The notes below the pieces were generated by a model. That model was not told where the DNA came from, did no database searches, and saw nothing but the letters and a program-made list of their open reading frames with translations. From DASXMR01 sp036495525 (GTDB lineage Bacteria > Actinomycetota > Actinomycetes > Streptosporangiales > Streptosporangiaceae), in assembly GCA_036495525.1 (NCBI GenBank), contig DASXMR010000096.1, positions 1 to 50,648 of the forward strand: DNA of 50,648 nt. The letters run 5' to 3'. Position 1 is the stretch's first letter; each line of letters starts with the position of its first letter. The position numbers were made by a program, and so were the translations under genes. Below, in pieces: positions 17,091 through 25,822 of this stretch.

Positions 17091-19700
17091 ATGCCCGTGA
17101 GCTTCATCGTGAACGGCGCCCCGGCCGAGGTGACCGGTCAGGACGGCATGAGCCTGCTGGAAGCGCTCAGGGACGGGCTCGGCGTGACCGGGCCGAAGTT
17201 CGGCTGCGGCGAGGGTGCCTGCGGCGCTTGCACGGTGCTGGTCGGCCGCCGCCCCGTCACCGCCTGCACCACGCCGGCCGCCGAGGTCGCCGGGCAGCGG
17301 GTCACCACGGTCGAGGGCCTCGCCGAGGACGGCCTGCTCCACCCGGTGCAGCAGGCCTGGCTGGAGGAAGGCGCGATGCAGTGCGGCTACTGCACGCCGG
17401 GCTGGCTGGCCGCGACCGCCGCGCTGCTGGCCAGGGTGCCGCATCCGGACGATGAGAGGATCGCCGCCGAGCTGGCCGGCAACGTCTGCCGCTGCTGCAC
17501 CTACCCGCGGATCAGGCGGGCCGTGCACCGGGCGGCGGAGCTAATGGAGCACCCGGAGGAGCTGCTCCCGGTTCCGGCTGCTGGTCCAGCGACGTTGAGC
17601 ATGCTGCCACAGTCGGCAGCCGATGGCCTGCCGTGGGATCAGGCGGTCACCGGCACGGCCGGGTTCTTCGGCTCGCTCGGCGACGGGCTGACGGCCGTGG
17701 TCTGCGACGACGAGACAGCCGCTGCCGCCCACGACGGCGCCTGGGTACACGTCGGGGCCGACGGCACGGTGACCGCCTTTACCGGCAAGGTCGAGGCGGG
17801 CCAGGGCACCCGCACCGCGCTGGCCATGCTGGTCGCCGAGGAGCTGGCGATCGAGCCGTCCGCGGTGCGGCTGGTGATGGGCAACACCGACATCTCCCCC
17901 TACGACATGGGCACGTTCGGCAGCCGGTCGATGCCGTACGCGGCGCCGCCGCTGCGGGCCGCTGCCGCCGGGGCGCGCCGCCGACTGCAGCAGGAAGCCG
18001 CCGAGCGCCTCGGCCTGCCAGCCAGCCAGCTCACCGTCGCCGGCGGGCTGGTGGCCGGTCCTGACGGGGCGCCGAGCACCGGCGTCGCTGAGCTGCTGGC
18101 CGGGCGGCAGATGCTGGAGCCGGTGCCTGCCTCCGCGCCGGTCACACCGCCGCCCGCCTGGCGCGCGGCTGGCCGGCCGGCTCGCGCGCTGCACGCCGCC
18201 GAGGTGGTCACTGGCGGCAAGCGGTTCCCAGCCGACCTCGGTGCCGCCGTGGTCAGCGACGCAGTGCTGCACGGTGCCGTGCTGCGCGCGCCCGGCTACG
18301 GGGCCATCCTCCGGTCAGCTGATATGTCGGCGGCACGGGCGCTGCCCGGCGTCACCGTCGTGCAGGACGGCGACTTCACCGGCGTGACTGCCGCTGACCA
18401 GCTCACGGCGCGGCGCGCGGTCGCGCTGGTCGAGGCATCCTGGGAGACGCCGTCGCAGCCATCAGCTGCCGAGCTGGAGGATTACCTGCGGGCGCACCCG
18501 GCCGGCGGCGACGGCAGATTCGGCCCCTTCCGGCACGAGCAGGGCGACGTGGCCGCGGCGCTCGCCGCCGGGCCGCTGCGGCTGGACGCGCACTACAGCG
18601 CTGCCTACATCGCGCACGCGCCGCTAGAGCCCCGCTCGGCGCTGGCCAGCTGGGAAGGCGGCCGGGTGACGATCTGGACCGGCACCTCCACGCCGTTCCG
18701 TACCAGATCCGAGACCGCTGCGGCGCTCGGAGTTGACGAGGCGGACGTACGGGTGATCGTGCCTGACTATGGCGGCGGGTTCGGCGGCAAGCACGGCGGC
18801 CGGGTCGCGATCGAGGCCGCCAGGCTGGCCCGTGCCGCCGGGCAGCCGGTCCGGGTGCAGTGGAGCAGGCACGAGGAATTCCACCTCGGCTACCTGCGCC
18901 CGGCGGCGGTCATCGACGTCTCGGCCAGCGCGGACCGCGGCGGCCGGCTGACCGGCTGGTCACATGTCAACATCAACTCCGGCGCCGCCGGGATCATGAC
19001 GCCGTACCGGGTCGCGCACCAGCAGATCGCCTACCAGCCGGCCGAGTCGCCGCTGCCGCAGGGCCCCTACCGGGCGCTGGCGTCCACGGCAAACCATTTC
19101 GCCCGTGAGTCGGTGATGGACGAGCTGGCGGCGCGGCTCGGCGCCGACCCCGTCGAGTTCCGGCTGCGGCACCTGGACGACGAGCGGATGGCGACGGTGC
19201 TGCGCACGGCTGCCGCCAGGACCGGCTGGCACGAGCGCGGCCGCGACGGGACTGGCACCGGGATCGCCTGCGGCACCGAGAAGGACGGGCTCGTCGCGAC
19301 CGCTGCGCAGGTCAGCGTCGCCGATGACGGCACGCTGCGGGTGCTGCGGCTGGTCACCGCCTTCGACTGCGGCGCGATCGTGAACCCCGACAACCTCACC
19401 AACCAGGTCGAGGGCGCGGTGATGATGGGCCTCGGCCCGGCGCTGTTCGAGGCGATCGACTTCGCCGGCGGGCAGATCCTGAACGCCTCGCTGGCCGATT
19501 ACCGGGTGCCGCGGCTGGCTGACCTGCCCGACGTGGAGGTCGTGCTCGTCGACCGGCCGGACCTGCCCTCGGCTGGCGGCGGCGAGTGCCCGATCGTGGC
19601 GGTCGCGCCGGCCATCGGCAACGCGATCTTCGACGCGTGCGGTGTCCGGCTCAGGTCGATGCCGATGGCGCCTTCCGGCCGGGTCAGGCTCTCCGGCTGA
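17091..19700 (+). CDS. Fused [2Fe-2S] / molybdopterin hydroxylase (IorAB-like)
   Basis: Xanthine-oxidase-family enzyme with electron-transfer and catalytic subunits in one 869-residue chain. Residues 1-155 carry two [2Fe-2S] clusters: plant-type GCGEGACGACTV with a following Cys, and the helical cluster in MQCGYCTPG plus NVCRCCTYPRI. The molybdopterin part starts near 215 (GADGTVTAFTGKVEAGQGTR). The Mo-binding segment DYGGGFGGKHGG and the catalytic Glu in GGGECPIVAVAPAIGNAI are visible. There is no FAD domain, as in isoquinoline oxidoreductase and membrane aldehyde dehydrogenases, so electrons probably go to an external acceptor. No signal peptide or Mo-insertion chaperone gene lies nearby. 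The ATG has GGAAGGAG upstream. Substrate unknown, probably an aldehyde or N-heterocycle. Confidence 0.88.
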   Translation: MPVSFIVNGAPAEVTGQDGMSLLEALRDGLGVTGPKFGCGEGACGACTVLVGRRPVTACTTPAAEVAGQRVTTVEGLAEDGLLHPVQQAWLEEGAMQCGYCTPGWLAATAALLARVPHPDDERIAAELAGNVCRCCTYPRIRRAVHRAAELMEHPEELLPVPAAGPATLSMLPQSAADGLPWDQAVTGTAGFFGSLGDGLTAVVCDDETAAAAHDGAWVHVGADGTVTAFTGKVEAGQGTRTALAMLVAEELAIEPSAVRLVMGNTDISPYDMGTFGSRSMPYAAPPLRAAAAGARRRLQQEAAERLGLPASQLTVAGGLVAGPDGAPSTGVAELLAGRQMLEPVPASAPVTPPPAWRAAGRPARALHAAEVVTGGKRFPADLGAAVVSDAVLHGAVLRAPGYGAILRSADMSAARALPGVTVVQDGDFTGVTAADQLTARRAVALVEASWETPSQPSAAELEDYLRAHPAGGDGRFGPFRHEQGDVAAALAAGPLRLDAHYSAAYIAHAPLEPRSALASWEGGRVTIWTGTSTPFRTRSETAAALGVDEADVRVIVPDYGGGFGGKHGGRVAIEAARLARAAGQPVRVQWSRHEEFHLGYLRPAAVIDVSASADRGGRLTGWSHVNINSGAAGIMTPYRVAHQQIAYQPAESPLPQGPYRALASTANHFARESVMDELAARLGADPVEFRLRHLDDERMATVLRTAAARTGWHERGRDGTGTGIACGTEKDGLVATAAQVSVADDGTLRVLRLVTAFDCGAIVNPDNLTNQVEGAVMMGLGPALFEAIDFAGGQILNASLADYRVPRLADLPDVEVVLVDRPDLPSAGGGECPIVAVAPAIGNAIFDACGVRLRSMPMAPSGRVRLSG

Positions 19701-19714
19701 AAGGTGCGGCCGGG

Positions 19715-20995
19715 TCAGGCGGACGGCTGGGTGGCGCGGCTCCTACGGCTGGTGATCGCCGCGCTCGCCGCGGCCGCCATCGCGACGCCAGCCGCGAGCG
19801 CGAGGCCAAGGCCCGGCACGGCCGAGGTCAGGCCAGCGGCCGCGGCGCCGGCTGCGGCGCCGCCGTTCATGATCGAGTTGACCCAGGCCTGCGCCTCGGT
19901 GCCGCCGCGCGGCACTGCGCCGCCGGCCGCTGAGAACACCGTGGCCAAAGTCGGGCCGAGACACAGCCCGGCGAGCGGAGCGGCGGCCGCCAGCAGCGGC
20001 GGGTAGATTCCGGCCGCTGCCAGCACGACCAGGCCAGCCGCATAGGCGCAGAGCAGCATTGTCAGCCGCCGGGCCGGACCGCCGGGCAGCGGACGGACCC
20101 CGATCAGCAGGCTGCCGAGGATGCTGCCGGCCGACACGCCGGCCAGCAGCGGGCCGGACGCCCACAGCGCGTGGTGATCACGGACGTAGCTGGTGAGCGC
20201 TACCTCGGTCGCGCTCAGCGCGGCGTTGACCAGCGCGGCGGTCAGCAGCAGACGGCGCAGCGCGGCCGAGCGCAGCGGCCCTGGCCAGCATGGCCGCCAC
20301 GGCCGGGCGGCCATGGTGGCCGCCGCAGGCTCGGGTGCCCGGATGGCCCCGGCACCGGCCTGGCCGTCCGGCTCAGGACCTGCAGCGGCGGCGGCAGGCC
20401 GGCCGGGCGGGCCGCTGACCGCGGCGACGGCCACGGCGGTGAGCAGCAGCAGCACGCTGATCGCGGCAGCCGGCGCGATGCCGGTCGCCAGTGCGCTGGC
20501 CAGCACCGGCCCGGTGATGTAAGCGAGGTCGAAGACGGCGGCGTCCAGGGCGAACGCGGCCTGGCGCAGCGTCGTGCCCGCGAGCGCCGACCACAGGCTG
20601 CGCACGCCAGGGCTCAGCGGCGGGGTCAGCACGCCAGCCGCGGTCGCCGTGGCGATCAGCGCGGCGGCCGGCGCGATCAGCGCGCTGGCGGCGAGCAGCC
20701 CGGTCAGCGCAGCTGCGTACCCGGCAGCGCAGACCGCGGCCACGGCGAGCAGGCCGCGCCGGTCGGCCAGCCGCCCGCGGACCGGCGCGGTGCACGCCTG
20801 GCCCAGGGTGTAGCCGGCCAGCGCGAGTCCGGCGACCGTCATCGACGCGTGCAGCGCCACGGTGAGCAGCACGGTGAGGCTGAGCATGGCCTGCGGCAGC
20901 CGCGCGCAGGCATCGGCCACCGCCAGCCGGCGCAGCGCCGGCTCGGCCAGCAGCCGCCGGTACGGCGCCGCGAGGCCGCTGCCGGTGATGCTCAC
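19715..20995 (-). CDS. MFS transporter
   Basis: Integral membrane protein of 426 residues with about twelve hydrophobic segments and the MFS loop signature GRLADRRGLLA between helices 2 and 3. The Ala-rich composition and the central hydrophilic loop (about 195-235) fit drug or metabolite exporters of actinomycetes. The GTG start overlaps the stop of a 17-codon upstream ORF in the sequence GTGA (20995-20992), so translation of the transporter may depend on that ORF. It converges on the molybdenum hydroxylase gene with 14 bases between stops. Substrate unknown. Confidence 0.8.
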   Translation of the reverse strand: MSITGSGLAAPYRRLLAEPALRRLAVADACARLPQAMLSLTVLLTVALHASMTVAGLALAGYTLGQACTAPVRGRLADRRGLLAVAAVCAAGYAAALTGLLAASALIAPAAALIATATAAGVLTPPLSPGVRSLWSALAGTTLRQAAFALDAAVFDLAYITGPVLASALATGIAPAAAISVLLLLTAVAVAAVSGPPGRPAAAAAGPEPDGQAGAGAIRAPEPAAATMAARPWRPCWPGPLRSAALRRLLLTAALVNAALSATEVALTSYVRDHHALWASGPLLAGVSAGSILGSLLIGVRPLPGGPARRLTMLLCAYAAGLVVLAAAGIYPPLLAAAAPLAGLCLGPTLATVFSAAGGAVPRGGTEAQAWVNSIMNGGAAAGAAAAGLTSAVPGLGLALAAGVAMAAAASAAITSRRSRATQPSA

Positions 20996-21045
20996 GGCCG
21001 CAGGCCGTCAGCCATGGCAGCCGCCAGCGCTGACTGCTCGGTCAT
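20992..21045 (-). CDS. Short upstream ORF overlapping the MFS gene start
   Basis: ATG to TGA, 17 residues (MTEQSALAAAMADGLRP), with its TGA sharing bases with the GTG of the transporter. The composition looks like protein rather than GC-rich noise. TTAATT ends six bases before the ATG, an imperfect -10 box in the same position as the leaderless promoters elsewhere in the window. It could be a coupling or attenuation ORF, or the true N-terminal region of an annotation in another frame. It has not been matched to anything known. Confidence 0.4.
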   Translation of the reverse strand: MTEQSALAAAMADGLRP

Positions 21046-21339
21046 GGTGCCAATTAACCACGGGCAGCACGGTTCCTGGCAGGCCACCGGGCCACGGGGC
21101 TGAGCTGCGGGCCGGGTGCGAACTTGCCGGCGCCGTCGCCTACGGCCGGCACGGCTGGCACGCCCTCGCGGCACCGGTCCCCGACCGTGCGTTCGATATT
21201 CCGCTAGTTGCCCGAATTTGCCCAGGTCAGGTACGAAGTGCAGATACCGACGTGCGCGCCGCGCGGACAGCCGGCCAGACTTGGTCACGCTGACCGCTTG
21301 CGGTCCTTACGGGGATGTCTTCGAAGTGAAGGGGGAATC

Positions 21340-23580
21340 GTGGGTAACAGGCGCGCCGCCACGCGGGCCGGTGACCGTGCTCAGGCGGGACCGGCCGGGC
21401 AGCCAGTCGCCGGCGCCGGGGGGCCTTTCGCCGGGCTAGGACGCGCTGTCGTACGTCATCCGTGGTGGGTGATCGCAGTGTGGATCGTCGCGGCGATCGG
21501 CGTGATCGCGACCTCTCCCGGCCTGCCGACCACTACCAACGAAAGCAGCTTCCTGCCGAAGAACTATGAGTCGATCCGGGCAGCTGACCTGCAGGACAAG
21601 GCGTTCCCCGCGGCGAGCAAGGTGACCAGCGCGGCGGCGATCATCGTGTTCGCCCGCGCCGACCACGGCCGGCTGACCGCGGCTGACTCGGCCAAGGTCA
21701 CCGGCATCGCCAGGTCGCTCGGCACCAGGGACGTGCCGAATGTCGTCGCCGTCACCCCTGCCCCGGCCTCGCCGAACCGGCTGGTGCAGACGGCACTGGT
21801 GGCGATGCCCAACAGCGTGGTCAACGGCACCGGCACGGCCTCAGCCGATGCGGTCAAGGCACTGCGCGCTGATATCAAGCCGCTGGTGTCCGGGACCGGG
21901 CTCACCGAGGGCATCACCGGTTCCGCAGCGCAGCAGCTGGACAGCCAGCAATCAGGCAACAGGGCGGACCAGATCGTCCTGGTCGCCACCCTCGCGCTGA
22001 TCCTCATCCTGCTGCTGGTGATCTTCCGCAGCCCGATCATCGCGATCTTGCCGCTGATCGTGATCGCGCTCGTCTCGCAGGTAGCCACCGGGCTGATCGC
22101 CGACGTCAACAAGGCGCTGAACCTGAACGCGGACAGCTCGGTAACGACGATCCTGATCGTGGTGCTGTTCGGCATCGGCACCGACTACATCCTGTTCCTG
22201 ATGTTCCGCTACCGAGAGCGACTGCGGGCCGGCGAAAACTCCAAGCAGGCGATGGCCAGCGCGGTCGCCAGGGTCGGCGAGGTGATCGCCTCGGCGGCCG
22301 GCGTCGTCATCGTCGCGTTCCTGGCGCTGCTGCTGTCGACGCTCAGCGTGCTGCGCTCGCTCGGGCCGACGCTGGCGATCGCCGTCGCGGTCACTCTGCT
22401 CGCCGGGCTGACGCTCGTGCCGGCGGTCGTCTCGCTGCTCGGCCCGAAGGTGTTCTGGCCGTCCAAGGCGTGGCGACGCGAGCCCAAGGCCGCCAGGTTC
22501 ACCGCCATCGGCGGCGCCCTCGGCCGCCGGCCTGCCCTGTTCGCCGGGGTCTCCGGGCTTGTGCTGGTGCTGCTGGCCATCGGCGCGCTCGGCTACAAGC
22601 CGACCTTCGACCTGTCGTCGGCGGGCATCCCCGCCCACGCCGAGTCGCAGACGGCCCTGAAGACGCTGGAACGTGGGCTGCCGCCGGGCGCGACCGACCC
22701 GACCGACATCTTCCTGCACTCCAGCGCGGGAACCCCGCTGACCGCGGCGCAGCTGGCCGGGTACAGCGCGAAGCTCAAGGCCCTTCCTGGTGTCGGCGCG
22801 GTGGCGCCGCCCAAGGTCAGCGCGGACCGGGCGACCGCGGACTACACCGTCACGCTGTCCTACAACCCGGTATCCACCAAGGCGGTGAACGTGCTGAAGA
22901 CCGGGCTGCGGCCCGGCGCGCATGCGGCCGCACCGCCGGGCACGTTCGCGCTTGTCGGCGGCACGACCGCGGTGTTCGCCGACATCCAGCGGGCGATCAA
23001 CCACGACTACCTGGTGGTCTTCCCGACTGCGGCGATCATCATCCTGCTGATCCTCAGCCTGCTGCTGCGCAGCCTGGTCGCGCCGTGGTACCTGATGGTC
23101 TCGGTCGGCCTCGGCTTCCTGGCTACCCTCGGCGCCAGCGTGCTGGTCTTCCAGGGCCTGCAGGGTGACGCCGGGCTGGTGTTCCTGCTGCCGGTGTACA
23201 TGTACTTGTTCGTGGTGGCGCTGGGCACCGACTACAACATCCTCATGATCGCCAGGCTGCGCGAGCAGGCCAACGAGGGCATGGAGCCGCACGAGGCCGC
23301 CGCGATCGCCTTCCGGCACGCCGCGCCCACGATCGCCGCTGCGGGCCTGATCCTGGCTGGCACGTTCGCGTCGCTGACGCTGGCGGGGAACACGATCCTG
23401 TCGCAGCTCGGCTTCGCCGTGTCGGCCGGCATCGCGCTGGCGGCGTTCGTGATGGCGATGTTCTTCGCGCCGAGCATCACCGCGCTGATCGGCCGTCGCG
23501 CCTGGTGGCCGGGCCGCACAGTCAAGCCCCCGAGCTCCGGCAGCCCGCCGGACCGCCCGGTGCTCAGCAACAGCGACTGA
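21340..23580 (+). CDS. MMPL/RND-family transporter
   Basis: Large lipid or drug exporter of the MMPL type, 746 residues, in the cytoplasmic membrane. An N-terminal TM helix (HPWWVIAVWIVAAIGVIA) is followed by an external domain, a TM bundle, a second external domain and a second bundle. Each half carries the family proton-relay motif: GTDYILFLMFRYRE in the first and GTDYNILMIARLRE in the second. The GTG at 21340 is chosen because GAAGGGGGA lies four to twelve bases upstream and the homologous region starts soon after. The neighbours do not suggest a substrate. A strong hairpin follows the stop. Confidence 0.88.
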   Translation: MGNRRAATRAGDRAQAGPAGQPVAGAGGPFAGLGRAVVRHPWWVIAVWIVAAIGVIATSPGLPTTTNESSFLPKNYESIRAADLQDKAFPAASKVTSAAAIIVFARADHGRLTAADSAKVTGIARSLGTRDVPNVVAVTPAPASPNRLVQTALVAMPNSVVNGTGTASADAVKALRADIKPLVSGTGLTEGITGSAAQQLDSQQSGNRADQIVLVATLALILILLLVIFRSPIIAILPLIVIALVSQVATGLIADVNKALNLNADSSVTTILIVVLFGIGTDYILFLMFRYRERLRAGENSKQAMASAVARVGEVIASAAGVVIVAFLALLLSTLSVLRSLGPTLAIAVAVTLLAGLTLVPAVVSLLGPKVFWPSKAWRREPKAARFTAIGGALGRRPALFAGVSGLVLVLLAIGALGYKPTFDLSSAGIPAHAESQTALKTLERGLPPGATDPTDIFLHSSAGTPLTAAQLAGYSAKLKALPGVGAVAPPKVSADRATADYTVTLSYNPVSTKAVNVLKTGLRPGAHAAAPPGTFALVGGTTAVFADIQRAINHDYLVVFPTAAIIILLILSLLLRSLVAPWYLMVSVGLGFLATLGASVLVFQGLQGDAGLVFLLPVYMYLFVVALGTDYNILMIARLREQANEGMEPHEAAAIAFRHAAPTIAAAGLILAGTFASLTLAGNTILSQLGFAVSAGIALAAFVMAMFFAPSITALIGRRAWWPGRTVKPPSSGSPPDRPVLSNSD

Positions 23581-23583
23581 CCT

Positions 23584-23625
23584 GCCGGGCGGGTGACGAG
23601 AAGGCGCAGTCCGTCACCGCCCGGC
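23584..23625 (+). terminator. Hairpin after the MMPL gene
   Basis: GCCGGGCGGGTGACG (23584-23598) pairs with CGTCACCGCCCGGC (23612-23625) over 14 bp with one bulged G and a 13-base loop. There is no U-tract, as is common for actinobacterial terminators. Confidence 0.6.
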
Positions 23626-23761
23626 TCCCGCTGCGGGCCCGGGGACGGTTACCCGAGCCGCTCCGTGCCAGGCTGCTACCTGGCGCCTGAGGCGATGACT
23701 TAGCCGCCCGGCCCTGGTCGTATCCGGTGCCGACACAAGGCAACCTGACACGGAGGCCAGA

Positions 23762-24529
23762 ATGACCAACGAACCCGCGAACCCTGGCTGGCCAGCGGAC
23801 AGCGCCAGTGCCGCCGCGATGCCTGCGGTGACCGACCGGGCCAGCTGGCAGGCCCAGCTCGACGAGCTGCTGGTCCGGGAGAAGGCGCACACACGCGAAG
23901 GGGATGCGATCGCCGCGGTCCGCCGGCAGCTGCCCATGGTGGAGGTCGACCCGTCGACCACGGTGACCGGTGAGCGCGGCCCGGTCCCGCTGCTTGAAGT
24001 GTTCGAGGGGCGCCGTCAGCTCGTCGCCTACTACTTCATGTGGCACGACGGCAACCCAGCCGAAGGGCAGTGCGAGGGCTGCACGTTCTTCACCACGCAT
24101 ATGGGCGAGCTGTCCTACCTGCATTCCCGCGACGTGACCTTCGCCGTGTTCTGCCAGGGTCCCTACCAGCAGAGCGCCGCCTACCACGACTTCATGGGCT
24201 GGCAGCTGCCCTGGTACTCGGCCAGGGACTCAGCGGAGAAGCTGCTGGCTGGCCGCTGGTTCGGCATGCAGGTGTGCTACCTGCGCGACGGCGATCGGGT
24301 GTTCGAGACGTACTGGAGCAGCGGACGGGCAGCCGAGGCACTGGCACCCAGCTACGGTGTGCTCGACATGACGGTGTACGGACGGCAGGAGAGCTGGGAG
24401 AAGTCGCCGGCCGGCTGGCCGCAGTACCCCGTGAACACCCACGGCAACCAGTTCCGGATGAACGGCCGCCCGACCGCGCAGTGGGCGCGGCTGGAGGCCG
24501 GTCGCAGCGACGACCTGCCCGCCCGCTGA
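23762..24529 (+). CDS. DUF899 family thioredoxin-like protein
   Basis: A 255-residue cytosolic protein of the DUF899 family. Recognisable segments are LLVREKAHTREGDAIAAVRR, LPMVEV, the CxxC-containing EGQCEGCTFF, LHSRDVTFAVFCQGP and FMGWQLPWYS. The fold is thioredoxin-like and a redox role is often assumed, but no reaction is established. The ATG has a GGAGG site six bases upstream. The stop faces the end of the membrane operon to its right, with 142 bases between. Confidence 0.88.
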   Translation: MTNEPANPGWPADSASAAAMPAVTDRASWQAQLDELLVREKAHTREGDAIAAVRRQLPMVEVDPSTTVTGERGPVPLLEVFEGRRQLVAYYFMWHDGNPAEGQCEGCTFFTTHMGELSYLHSRDVTFAVFCQGPYQQSAAYHDFMGWQLPWYSARDSAEKLLAGRWFGMQVCYLRDGDRVFETYWSSGRAAEALAPSYGVLDMTVYGRQESWEKSPAGWPQYPVNTHGNQFRMNGRPTAQWARLEAGRSDDLPAR

Positions 24530-24671
24530 CTGCCGGCGGCCGAGGCGGCATCACCGGGAACGGTAGTAGGCCTCGATCGGGGCGCGCGCCTCGTCGAACA
24601 GCGCCGGGCCATCCTGTGCCACCGCAGGCCAGTCGCCCGACTGCGGGTTGAGCTGCTCATCGCGGCGGCGG

Positions 24672-25259
24672 CTAGCTCGCCGTGGCTGACTCGTGCGCGG
24701 CGAGCTGCTGTGCCAGCCGCAGCCTGGCCTTGTGCTCGGGCGGCCATTCCGGCAGCAGGGCATAGACCAGCAGCATGAGGTAGAGCCCGAAGAACAGCAG
24801 GCTGCCGATCACCAGGATGGCCTGGCCGAGGACGAAGCCAGCCCTGGCAAGAGATCCGATCGTGCTGCCGGTCGCGACCGCGCGCCGCTGCTTGCGCGAC
24901 AGCGGCCTGGCCGGCTCCGGCACGTTCCACTGCCTGGACGTTCTGATCAGCAGGAAGACGAGGATGGCGAGCGACCAGGCGATCTCGGCGATCAGCACGC
25001 CGACGAACCCTGCCTGCGAGCTGTCCTTGATGCCGGCCATGAAGCCGCCGATCAGCAGCGAGGTCAGCGTGACCAGCAGCGCCATCAGCAGGAACAGCCA
25101 AACCCGCCGGAGCCAGTAGCCGGGCCCGCGGTCGTACCAGCTGGTGCCCAGCAGCTGCAGCTTCTCGATATACACGCCGGGCGGCAGCTGGTCGCGCGCC
25201 GGAAAGGTGACCTGGGTGAGCGATATACCGGGGGCCTTGGCCACAATGAACCTCCGCAT
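24672..25259 (-). CDS. Membrane protein, third gene of an overlapping operon
   Basis: Unrecognised integral membrane protein of 195 residues with four likely helices (about 50-72, 82-103, 135-152, 155-170). The N-terminal 40 residues are soluble and include PARDQLPPGVYIEKLQLLG. A basic cytosolic loop holds RPLSRKQRRAVATG. The ATG shares one base with the TAA of the bPH2-like gene (TAATG at 25261-25257), so translation is coupled. It is probably a partner of the two upstream membrane proteins. No function can be assigned. Confidence 0.7.
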   Translation of the reverse strand: MRRFIVAKAPGISLTQVTFPARDQLPPGVYIEKLQLLGTSWYDRGPGYWLRRVWLFLLMALLVTLTSLLIGGFMAGIKDSSQAGFVGVLIAEIAWSLAILVFLLIRTSRQWNVPEPARPLSRKQRRAVATGSTIGSLARAGFVLGQAILVIGSLLFFGLYLMLLVYALLPEWPPEHKARLRLAQQLAAHESATAS

Positions 25260-25822
25260 TAGCCGATATCGGGCCCTTCACCGGCATTATTGTCGCGGCT
25301 GGCTTCGTCGTGATCGTCATCCGCGCTCACGCCAGACGGATAGATCAGGCCGCACATCGCCAGGTAGAGCTGCTCCGGGTAAGGCACGAAGTTGCACAGC
25401 ACGCGCGTCCGGCCGGGCAGGCCGAAGCTGAGAGTGCCGAAGCCGAGCAGGCGGCCGCCGGCTGTCCGATCGAGCGCCAGGTCCTTGATCTCGCTGAGCG
25501 GGGTCGCCTGCACGGTCCGGCGGCCAAGCCCGCCGACGAACAGGACGCGGCCCGACGTCACCACCAGAAACCTGAGGAACCAGTCGGCGGCCGTCCAGGT
25601 GGACTGCGCGATCAGGAAGGCAGCAGGAATCCAGACGATCAGCCGCTGGGCCAGATCGGTCACCAGCGCGCCGTTCAGTATCAGCGCGACGCTCAGCGCG
25701 CCGAACGCCTCGGCCGCAGGCGTGACCAGCACTGCCGGATGCCTCCTGATGATGATCTCGGATCGTTCCCAGGGCAGCAGGTATCTGTTGATCTCCGTCC
25801 GGCCGGCCGGCAGCCTGGTCAT
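25259..25822 (-). CDS. bPH2-like membrane-associated PH domain protein
   Basis: A 187-residue protein. A short soluble start (LLPWERSEIIIRRHPAVLV) leads to two hydrophobic segments (about 32-55 and 62-82). A bacterial PH-like region follows (VTSGRVLFVGGLGRRTVQATPLSEIKDL and GTLSFGLPG) with the alternating strands typical of the bPH2 (DUF304) family. The C-terminus is acidic (SADDDHDEASRD). The start overlaps the stop of the upstream gene as ATGA (25822-25819), and its stop overlaps the next start, so all three genes form one tightly coupled unit. The role of such proteins in actinobacteria is largely unknown, and a membrane-surface or envelope function is only inference. Confidence 0.7.
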   Translation of the reverse strand: MTRLPAGRTEINRYLLPWERSEIIIRRHPAVLVTPAAEAFGALSVALILNGALVTDLAQRLIVWIPAAFLIAQSTWTAADWFLRFLVVTSGRVLFVGGLGRRTVQATPLSEIKDLALDRTAGGRLLGFGTLSFGLPGRTRVLCNFVPYPEQLYLAMCGLIYPSGVSADDDHDEASRDNNAGEGPDIG

